Source: Candidatus Igneacidithiobacillus taiwanensis
Lineage (GTDB): Bacteria > Pseudomonadota > Gammaproteobacteria > Acidithiobacillales > Acidithiobacillaceae
Direction: 5' to 3'
Assembly (NCBI GenBank): GCA_002341825.1
Contig: DDOU01000181.1
Coordinates: forward strand, 365-12,781
DNA: 12,417 nt
Part shown: positions 1 through 5,790 of the stretch, piece by piece
How positions within the stretch are numbered: position 1 is the first letter of the stretch
Layout: the number at the start of each line of letters is the position of its first letter
Notes under the pieces: model-generated
Told to the model about the DNA's origin: nothing
Seen by the model: only the letters and a program-made list of their open reading frames with translations
The model's database searches: none
Position numbers and translations under genes: made by a program

Positions 1-4
1 GGCT

Positions 5-247
5 TTACCCCCCGGTAACCGGCGGGAAGAAGGCGATTTCGTCGCCATCCACCACCGGCTCCTGCAAGTGCACATGGACCTGATTGCGCGCTGCCAGCAG
101 GTGCGAACCCGCTAGGGAGACCCCCGTGCGGGCCTCCACTTGCGCGAGAATTTCCGCGACGGTAACCGGGGTGGTCGACGCTGCGAGTTCGAGCTCCCCG
201 AGCCCCAGGCGCTCGCGCACGCTGGCGAAGAACTTGACGTGAATCAT
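5..247 (-). CDS. moaD: MoaD, molybdopterin synthase small (sulfur-carrier) subunit
   Basis: This 80-residue protein has the beta-grasp (ubiquitin-like) MoaD pattern. It opens with a short strand (VKFFASVRERLG) and ends FFPPVTGG. The terminal Gly-Gly is the established mark of the family: it is adenylated by a MoeB-type enzyme, converted to a thiocarboxylate, and donates sulfur to precursor Z (cPMP) inside MoaE during molybdenum cofactor synthesis in the cytosol. The length is typical. I chose the ATG at 247 because the family fold starts there and an AGGGTG-like ribosome site lies about 9 nt upstream. The reading frame stays open much further upstream (to about 1039), but that part is antisense to sohB. 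moaE may follow off the left edge; this is inferred. The gene diverges from sohB across 75 bp. Confidence 0.9.
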   Translation of the reverse strand: MIHVKFFASVRERLGLGELELAASTTPVTVAEILAQVEARTGVSLAGSHLLAARNQVHVHLQEPVVDGDEIAFFPPVTGG

Positions 248-322
248 CGGCACGCGCACCCTTTGCAATCCATCGAATGATGGTAGACGTTGCCTTCCAG
301 CCTTGCAAGACGGGGTCTGCAA

Positions 323-1303
323 ATGTTTGTCGCCTATCTGCTCTTCCTCGCCGAGACCGGTACTTTGCTGCTTGCCAGTTTCTTTCTGCTTGCGGGATTT
401 TCTGTTTGGCGCAAGCGCAGTAAGGGTTCCCAATTGGAGATCGTCGACCTCGGTCAGCGCTACGAAGAGCGTGCAACGCAATTGCTGCGCGCCCGACTCC
501 CCAAAAAAGCCGCCAAGCAACTGATCAAAAAGCGCAAAAAATCGCGACAGGAAGCGGAGCAGCAGGCAGACCGGGGCTGCCTGTACGTCATCGATTTCAA
601 GGGTGACTTGCGTGCCTCGGCGGTAGAAACCCTGCGCCAGCAGATCGATGTCGTCCTGGCCGCACGGCAGGAAGGCGACCGCGTTTGTCTGCGGCTGGAA
701 AGTGGCGGCGGCATGGTCAATACCTACGGGCTGGCAGCAGCCCAACTCTTGCGCCTGCGCGAAGCCGGCCTGGAGCTGACGGTGCTCATCGACAGCGTCG
801 CCGCCAGCGGCGGCTACATGATGGCAGCGGTAGCCCAGCGCATCGTTGCCAGCCCTTTTGCCTTGGTGGGCTCCATTGGCGTCATTGCGCAAATACCGAA
901 TTTTCATCGCTGGTTGCAGGAGCACAAGGTCGATTTCGAGCAATTCACCGCCGGCAAGTACAAGCGTACGGTCACCCTCTTTGGCGAAAACACCGACGAG
1001 GGACGCCAGAAACTGCGCGAGGAACTGGCGGAAATCCATACGCAGTTTCGCGAGCTGATTGGCCGCTATCGGCCCCAGCTCGACCTTGAGAAGGTCGCTA
1101 CCGGCGAGGCTTGGCTGGGAGAGAAAGCCTTGGCCTTGGGTTTAGTAGACGAGCTAGCGACGAGCGACGCCTGGATTCAGCGCGCTGCCGAGGAGCAGAA
1201 GGTACTTGCCCTGCACTTTGCCACCCGCCCAGGCCTAGCCCAACGCCTGGGACTCAAGGCCCAGCAAGCCTGGGACGGAATCTGGTCAGCGCCCCGGTTC
1301 TGA
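323..1303 (+). CDS. sohB: SohB-type inner-membrane serine peptidase (S49 family)
   Basis: This 326-residue member of peptidase family S49 matches E. coli SohB (about 349 aa) along its length. Residues 4-28 form one membrane anchor. A highly basic, A-rich-coded linker (about 56-75, with KKAAKQLIKKRKK) precedes the protease domain (about 86-290). The motif ASGGYMMA carries the predicted nucleophile Ser162, and AGKYKRT carries the predicted general base Lys214, the Ser-Lys dyad known for S49 enzymes. Other family blocks are RLESGGGMV (124-132), VGSIGVIAQIPNF (182-194) and GENTDEGR (221-228). The ATG at 323 puts the anchor at the very N-terminus, as in the family; an in-frame TTG at 290 would add 11 residues of no obvious role. 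The basic residues just after the anchor (WRKR, 29-32) would by the positive-inside rule favour a cytoplasmic C-side, so topology is uncertain. The exact substrate is unknown. The 3' end overlaps the convergent DUF423 gene by 18 bp. Confidence 0.93.
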   Translation: MFVAYLLFLAETGTLLLASFFLLAGFSVWRKRSKGSQLEIVDLGQRYEERATQLLRARLPKKAAKQLIKKRKKSRQEAEQQADRGCLYVIDFKGDLRASAVETLRQQIDVVLAARQEGDRVCLRLESGGGMVNTYGLAAAQLLRLREAGLELTVLIDSVAASGGYMMAAVAQRIVASPFALVGSIGVIAQIPNFHRWLQEHKVDFEQFTAGKYKRTVTLFGENTDEGRQKLREELAEIHTQFRELIGRYRPQLDLEKVATGEAWLGEKALALGLVDELATSDAWIQRAAEEQKVLALHFATRPGLAQRLGLKAQQAWDGIWSAPRF

Positions 1304-1690
1304 GCGGCAGCGCCAGAGTCCAAAAGCAAAGACAAGCCAAGACAGGATCATGGCACTGCCGCCAATGGGCGCCAAAAAGGCATACTGCCGCCCCAGAATA
1401 GCCACCAGATAGAGACCACCGCTGAAGAGCAAAAGTCCCAGCAACATTAGCACACCAGTCCAAGTCCAGAGCCGCCGCTCGCCCCATTGCGCTGCTGCCA
1501 AGCCCAAGACGATCAGGCCAAGCCCCTGATAAAACTGGAAACGATTGGCGATATCATAGACGTGTAGCGCTCTTGCCCCCACATCTTTGGCCACCAAATG
1601 GTCGCCAGCAGCGGCCAATATCACCGCAGCCGCGCAAAAAAATGCTCCCCAAGCGGCCCAAAGAACACCAGTCTTTTCGCTCTTCTGCAT
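1286..1690 (-). CDS. DUF423 family small integral membrane protein
   Basis: This 134-residue hydrophobic protein has four likely membrane helices, at about 10-28, 53-69, 77-100 and 105-126. The central stretch NRFQFYQGLGLIVLG and the later LFSGGLYLVAILG followed by APIGG fit the DUF423 (YgdD-like) pattern, in which a YQ-Y/H-L block and an LFSGSLY block are conserved. The usual N-terminal G-AHG motif is altered here to AAGDHL (27-32). The molecular function of the family is not established. The ATG at 1690 has a good ribosome site (AGGAG, 7-nt spacer). The open frame extends upstream to 1810, but without a comparable site and across the divergent promoter region. The stop codon lies inside the last codons of sohB, and I see no terminator between the two. 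It diverges from the NDUFA9-like gene. Confidence 0.82.
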   Translation of the reverse strand: MQKSEKTGVLWAAWGAFFCAAAVILAAAGDHLVAKDVGARALHVYDIANRFQFYQGLGLIVLGLAAAQWGERRLWTWTGVLMLLGLLLFSGGLYLVAILGRQYAFLAPIGGSAMILSWLVFAFGLWRCRSEPGR

Positions 1691-1790
1691 CCCTTTTCTC
1701 CTAATCGTTACATAAATTCCTACGATAATACGGGGAGCCCGGCCCGTGCTATCCTTAGGGCCAAAGGAATTTTCTAGGAGCGAATACCCC
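1691..1790. promoter_or_regulatory. Divergent spacer between DUF423 and NDUFA9-like genes
   Basis: This 100-bp AT-richer spacer must hold promoters for both flanking genes. A TATTAT box (minus strand) overlaps a GATAAT box (plus strand) near 1724-1730, and each is a fair -10 candidate, but I find no convincing -35 for either. Just downstream are two short inverted repeats: ACGGG/CCCGT (1730-1734 with 1743-1747) and GGCCC/GGGCC (1741-1745 with 1758-1762). They share bases and could not form together. AGGAG at 1776-1780 is the ribosome site for the plus-strand gene. Confidence 0.4.
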
Positions 1791-2837
1791 ATGGCACATC
1801 GTATCGTCATTCTTGGCGGGTCTGGTTTCGTTGGCCGGCACTTGGCAGAGCGACTCTGCAGCCAAGGTCACCAAGTGCGCATTCTTACCCGTAACCGCGA
1901 ACGCCATCGGGAAAACCTCCTGGTTTTGCCCGGCTTAGAGCTGGTGCAAGCCAACGTCCATGATCCCATCGAACTCGAACGACAACTGGTGGATCGTGAC
2001 GTCGTCATCAACTTGGTTGGCATACTGCACGAGCGACGTCCCGGACGCAGCGATCTGCCCCCGGCTCGCCATGGCGATTTCGAAAAGAATCACATCGAAC
2101 TGCCGCGCCTCGTGGCCAACACCTGTGCTCGCGTTGGGGTACCGCGTTTGCTACACATGAGCGCCCTCGGTGCCAACCCAGTGGGGCCGAGCGGCTACCT
2201 TCGTTCCAAGGGCATTGGCGAGGAAATCGTGCGCCAGTCTGGCGAAAATAGCGCCGCTCTCGGCCATTTCACCTACCTCAATGGCCCCAAGCTGCTGTGG
2301 GGGCGGGGTCTGCACGTGACCAGTTTTCGCCCTTCGGTGATTTTTGGCGACGGCGACAGCTTCTTCAATCAATTCGCCAAGCTACTGCGCTCAGTGCCGT
2401 TGGTAATTCCTTTGGCCAAGGCCCAGGCCAAACTGCAGCCGGTTTGGGTAGAAGATGTGGTGAGCGCCTTCGTGCAAGCCATGGATGATCCCAAAACCTA
2501 TGGCAAGGCCTATGACCTCTGTGGGCCCAAGGTCTATACCCTCGCCGAGATAGTGCGCTATACCCAGAGCCTGGTCGGCAAACACCAAGCCATCATTCCC
2601 CTCTGCGATCTTTTGGCCACGGCACAGGCCATGGTCTTTGAGCGGCTGCCGGGAAAGATCATCACCCGCGACAATCTGCGCTCTTTGTCGGTTGACAACG
2701 TGTGTACCCGCAACGATCTCTTGCAGATTTTTGGCATCGAGGCGAGTTCGGTGGAAAGTATCGTGCCAGAGTACATCGGCGGCGGACGGGCAGGGCGTTT
2801 GGCGCAGTTACGCAACCGCCGCGCCGGCAGTGCCTGA
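1791..2837 (+). CDS. NAD(P)-binding atypical SDR, complex I NDUFA9-like family
   Basis: This 348-residue atypical short-chain dehydrogenase/reductase starts directly with a Rossmann dinucleotide motif, GGSGFVGRHLAERL (9-22), then VRILTRN (29-35) and VINLVGIL (72-79). A YLRSK sequence gives a Y-x-x-x-K pair (Tyr136, Lys140), and SFRPSVIFGDGDSF follows at 178-191. The C-terminal block with SVDNV (300-304) and FGIEASSVESIVPEYIG (314-330) is typical of bacterial proteins annotated as complex I NDUFA9 subunit-like. In mitochondria NDUFA9 binds NADPH in complex I; the role of the bacterial homologues is not settled, with quinone or membrane lipid links only proposed. The ATG at 1791 has AGGAG 10 nt upstream and places the Rossmann strand at the N-terminus; an in-frame GTG at 1746 is unlikely. 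The stretch between EEIVRQSG and SFRPS looks about 20 residues longer than usual. Its stop is 2 bp from the stop of the convergent Sel1 gene. Confidence 0.85.
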   Translation: MAHRIVILGGSGFVGRHLAERLCSQGHQVRILTRNRERHRENLLVLPGLELVQANVHDPIELERQLVDRDVVINLVGILHERRPGRSDLPPARHGDFEKNHIELPRLVANTCARVGVPRLLHMSALGANPVGPSGYLRSKGIGEEIVRQSGENSAALGHFTYLNGPKLLWGRGLHVTSFRPSVIFGDGDSFFNQFAKLLRSVPLVIPLAKAQAKLQPVWVEDVVSAFVQAMDDPKTYGKAYDLCGPKVYTLAEIVRYTQSLVGKHQAIIPLCDLLATAQAMVFERLPGKIITRDNLRSLSVDNVCTRNDLLQIFGIEASSVESIVPEYIGGGRAGRLAQLRNRRAGSA

Positions 2838-2839
2838 AG

Positions 2840-3241
2840 CTAATGCGAGGGAGGCAGCGGAAACTGCCGCAGTAAGCGCTCGCGGCTTTCGGCATCCAGT
2901 TCGAGAAGCACGGCGTCGAGGCCTGCGCGCGCGCGCGCGTCGCCTTGCAGGGCGGCAAGACGAAAGAGCTCGTAGGCGTAGTCGAGATTCCGCTCCACCC
3001 CCTGCCCTTGGTAGAAAAGCAGTCCGAGATTGAATTGTGCCGGTGCATCACCCTGATCGGCGGCGGCACTGTACCACCGCGCTGCCTCGATCAGATCTCT
3101 TGGCACCCCCTGCCCCTCTGCGTAGCGCACGCCCATATTGAACTGCGCTACCGGATCACCCTCCTGCGCCAAGCGACGCAAAGTCTCCAGCTCGTCGCGC
3201 AGACCAGCCATCGCCATCAGGTCTATGTATTTTTCTGCCAT
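2840..3241 (-). CDS. Sel1-repeat (SLR/TPR-like) small protein
   Basis: This 133-residue protein has no signal peptide or membrane segment and so is probably cytoplasmic. It is built of alpha-helical Sel1-like repeats. Two clear units carry the A-Q-F-N-x-G pattern: AQFNMGVRYAEGQGVPRD (32-49) and AQFNLGLLFYQGQGVERN (68-85), each followed by an A-x-x-W/L-[YF]-x-x-A-A helix (ARWYSAAADQG, YELFRLAALQG). A degenerate third unit begins near 104. Sel1 repeats are protein-interaction scaffolds, and no enzymatic motif is visible. The gene starts 12 bp after opgH stops. Its ATG has no recognisable ribosome site, so translation probably depends on ribosomes finishing opgH. Internal Met9 and Met11 are possible alternative starts. 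Its place in the glucan operon suggests a partner or regulator of OpgH/OpgG, which is inference. A (GC)n tract lies in the codons for DARARAG. Confidence 0.8.
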   Translation of the reverse strand: MAEKYIDLMAMAGLRDELETLRRLAQEGDPVAQFNMGVRYAEGQGVPRDLIEAARWYSAAADQGDAPAQFNLGLLFYQGQGVERNLDYAYELFRLAALQGDARARAGLDAVLLELDAESRERLLRQFPLPPSH

Positions 3242-3253
3242 GGCAGTAGGGTA

Positions 3254-5299
3254 CTAGAGCAAACCCCAGGCCGCCAGTTTTTCTGGCTCATGTTGTGACC
3301 AGACGGCGCGGTGCAGGGTAAGCATGGCTTGGCGATCGCTAAGCAAAATGTTGCGCTCGCGTTGGCTCAAGCTCTGTGGCCCCATGGTCAGCGCCTTGTT
3401 GCAGAGGGCGGCAGTCACCCCCCAGAGCTTGGCACGGTCACGCTGCAAGGCAGCATGCACGGCGTTGAACTGCGGGTTGACCACCGTCGCAACAAAGGCA
3501 TCGCCGGCCATCTTGGGGAGAAAATCGACGTACTCCGGGGCCAACTCGCGCAGCTCCCGCGGCACCTGGATTTCTTCCGGGATCAAAAACAAGCGGTGAC
3601 GACGCGCCCACAAGCCCCAGGAACTACGACTGCTGAATACGGCAATCGGTACCGATAGCGCCAAACCGAGAAAAATGGGTAGCAGCCAGGCAAAATGCCA
3701 AAAGCCGAGAAAGGGCTGTGCGGCAAAAAGAAAAAGGCAACCAACCAAGCTCAAGGGGCCGAAGTTGCGTAGCGCTACTGGCCAGGGGGTCTCCTGATCG
3801 GCACGCACCTGGGCACCCCACTTCACCCCTCGTCCAGCCAAGGTCTGCAGGACGAAGAGGCTATGGAAAACCATCCGGACGGGCGCGAGCAGGATAGCAA
3901 AGAGGCTTTCCAGCAATACACCGGCGAGCAGAGCAAGCGTGCCACCGAAATAGCGCGCCTGACCCGACCAGTGCACCCAAAACATCGCCAGAAACTTGGG
4001 ACCGAGGAGAAAGGTCAGAGTGACGGCGAAGAGCCAGATCGGCAGCGGATTATCCAAGCCATAGTGAAACATGCTCATGTCATTGCTGGCACCGTCAGGA
4101 TTCCAGAACAGGAAGCCAGAAATTGCTCCCAAGATCAGGAATAAGCCCCAAAGGGGCGCCGCCAAAAAAGACATGGCGCCATTGATGAAGAGAAAGCGAT
4201 GGGCAGATCGCAAGCCATCTGCCGCCAGGAGCCGCAGGTGCTGCAGATTGCCCTGAGCCCAGCGGCGATCGCGCTTGAGATCATCGATGAGGGTGGGCGG
4301 CGACTCTTCCCAACTGCCGCCCAAGTCGGGCAGGAACCAGACCTCCCAGCCGGCCCGCGCCATCAGTGCCGCCTCGACGAAATCATGGCTGAGCAGCTGC
4401 CCCCCCAAGGGCGCTCGCCCGGGCAGGATCGGCAGGGCGCAATGCTCGGTAAAGGGCGCAACCCGCAGCATGGCGTTATGGCCGATGAAATGCCCATCCC
4501 CCAACTGCCAGAAACGCAGACCAGCGCTGAACAAGGGGCCATAGAGACGCTGGGAAAATTGCTGCACCCGCGCATAGAGGGTGGAACGGTTGACCGACAC
4601 CGGCTGGGTTTGCAGAATCCCGACCTGGGGGTTGCCCTCCATGATCTGCAACAGGCGATAGAGGGTGTCGCCACTCATTACACTGTCGGCATCGAGCACC
4701 ACCATATACTCGTAGTGATTACCCCAACGCCGACAAAAATCTGCCACATTTCCGCTCTTGGCATGGTTGTTGACAGGGCGACGGCGGTAGTGGATACGAC
4801 CAAAGGCGTTGAGTTCCTCACAAAGGCTCGCCCAGGCCAGTTCTTCGGCGATCCAGGCTTGGGGGTCGCGACTGTCGCTGAGTAGAAAAAAATCGAAATA
4901 CTCGAGTTTGCCGATGCGCTGCAGGGAACGGTAGCAGGCCTGCAGGCCAGCAATGGTACGCGTCGACTCCTCATTATAGATGGGCATGATGATGGCGACC
5001 CGCACGTCTTCTCGCGGATTGGTGCGAAAGCGCTCGGGATCGCTGTCACCCAACCGTGACGTTCCCCGCATCATCACCCAAAAACCGGCCAAAGCAGTCC
5101 AGAAACCGGCAGAAATCCAAGCAAAAAGGAGAACAAAGATGCCGAGGGTAAGGATCTCGAGCCACAGCGGTTGCGACAGGGCCAGCTCATGCTGCAGCAA
5201 CACCCCCAAGCCCGCAGCAGGAACGATGATCTGCACCGTAAGCCAGCGCCGGCGCCCCTGACTCAGGGTCTCCCAGATCCGTGCGGACCGTTCTTTCAT
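3254..5299 (-). CDS. opgH: OpgH, glucan biosynthesis glucosyltransferase (N-terminally short)
   Basis: This 681-residue GT2-family membrane glucosyltransferase makes the beta-1,2-glucan backbone of osmoregulated periplasmic glucans from UDP-glucose and passes it across the inner membrane. Two helices (about 20-36, 46-66 onward) precede the cytoplasmic catalytic domain: MPIYNE (105-110), SDSRD (141-145), LDADSVMSG with the metal-binding DAD (202-210), HDFVEA (305-310) and RRWAQGN (345-351, the Q/R-x-x-R-W motif). Several helices follow between about 370 and 556, then a C-terminal tail with FLIPEE (571-576). E. coli OpgH is about 847 residues. The difference is mostly N-terminal: this protein begins just before the first helix. 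The ATG at 5299 overlaps the preceding stop (ATGA), and a TAG two codons upstream in the same frame excludes a longer version. Only a weak GGGG site lies upstream, so coupled translation is likely. A Sel1-repeat gene follows. Confidence 0.94.
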   Translation of the reverse strand: MKERSARIWETLSQGRRRWLTVQIIVPAAGLGVLLQHELALSQPLWLEILTLGIFVLLFAWISAGFWTALAGFWVMMRGTSRLGDSDPERFRTNPREDVRVAIIMPIYNEESTRTIAGLQACYRSLQRIGKLEYFDFFLLSDSRDPQAWIAEELAWASLCEELNAFGRIHYRRRPVNNHAKSGNVADFCRRWGNHYEYMVVLDADSVMSGDTLYRLLQIMEGNPQVGILQTQPVSVNRSTLYARVQQFSQRLYGPLFSAGLRFWQLGDGHFIGHNAMLRVAPFTEHCALPILPGRAPLGGQLLSHDFVEAALMARAGWEVWFLPDLGGSWEESPPTLIDDLKRDRRWAQGNLQHLRLLAADGLRSAHRFLFINGAMSFLAAPLWGLFLILGAISGFLFWNPDGASNDMSMFHYGLDNPLPIWLFAVTLTFLLGPKFLAMFWVHWSGQARYFGGTLALLAGVLLESLFAILLAPVRMVFHSLFVLQTLAGRGVKWGAQVRADQETPWPVALRNFGPLSLVGCLFLFAAQPFLGFWHFAWLLPIFLGLALSVPIAVFSSRSSWGLWARRHRLFLIPEEIQVPRELRELAPEYVDFLPKMAGDAFVATVVNPQFNAVHAALQRDRAKLWGVTAALCNKALTMGPQSLSQRERNILLSDRQAMLTLHRAVWSQHEPEKLAAWGLL

Positions 5300-5790
5300 T
5301 GCGCACTACCCCAAAAGGGCACCAAGCGCCGGCGCTGATTCCAGAATTGGCGTAGGCTATGCGCCTGCCGTTGCAAAAAGGCCAAGAAAGAGCGCTGCAT
5401 GGGTAAAGAGGCCATGGAACGGCGCTGCACCGCAAGCTGGTGACCGCGCAACCAGCGGCTCGGTTGATCGATCTCGACCGGCAACACCGAACGCAAGGTC
5501 AATGCGAGGCGCGCTTCCCACTCATCGCCGCGATGCAAGGTAGCAATACGATTCTGAAGGGTTGCAAAGAGACGAGCGCTACGCTGCGCCGGATCGATCC
5601 GATCGAGCTGCCGCAATTGTAAGGCGAGTTCGGCACGCAACCAGAGTCGCTGCGCGTCGTCAAAGGGCAAGCTCGCCAGATAGGCGTCCATACGGGCGAG
5701 GAGTGTGACGTCTTCCGCAGGCACGGACTCCAATTCCAAAACGGGAAAATTCTCCGTTACCGGACCCGATTGCCATTGATCAACAAACAT
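5296..5790 (-). CDS. Unknown protein between opgG and opgH; candidate detached OpgH N-terminal region
   Basis: This 164-residue soluble protein has no signal peptide and no membrane helix, and is rich in Leu, Arg, Gln and Ala. Residues 27-103 look helical (LWLRAELALQLRQLDRI), and the C-terminal 45 residues are strongly basic (VQRRSMASLPMQRSFLAF, then RQFWNQRRR). I do not recognise it as a named family. Its start overlaps the opgG stop by one base (TGATG), and its stop overlaps the opgH start (ATGA). A full GGAGGT ribosome site precedes it, so it is a real, well-translated gene. OpgH here lacks the cytoplasmic N-terminal region present in E. coli OpgH, and this protein occupies exactly that place. 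SMASLP (125-130) followed by an Arg resembles, from my memory of the E. coli sequence, SMFPDP followed by an Arg there. Split-domain origin is inference; an unrelated accessory protein is the alternative. Confidence 0.85.
   Translation of the reverse strand: MFVDQWQSGPVTENFPVLELESVPAEDVTLLARMDAYLASLPFDDAQRLWLRAELALQLRQLDRIDPAQRSARLFATLQNRIATLHRGDEWEARLALTLRSVLPVEIDQPSRWLRGHQLAVQRRSMASLPMQRSFLAFLQRQAHSLRQFWNQRRRLVPFWGSAQ

Noticed and set aside
270..283. Dyad CCATC/GATGG with a 4-nt loop between moaD and sohB, as an operator.
   Set aside because: Five base pairs with no supporting promoter boxes is within chance expectation.
248..1039. The moaD reading frame stays open far upstream, giving an apparent 344-residue minus-strand protein.
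   Set aside because: The upstream part is antisense to sohB, has no family features, and MoaD is complete from 247. It is a GC-rich shadow frame.
2853..2868. Inverted repeat GGCAG/CTGCC near the convergent ends of the NDUFA9-like and Sel1 genes, as a terminator.
   Set aside because: The stem is only 5 bp and no T-rich tract follows on either strand; it lies in the Sel1 coding region.
4199..4885. Long plus-strand open frame (228 codons) inside opgH.
   Set aside because: It is antisense to the conserved catalytic core of OpgH, has no ribosome site and shows no recognisable domain.
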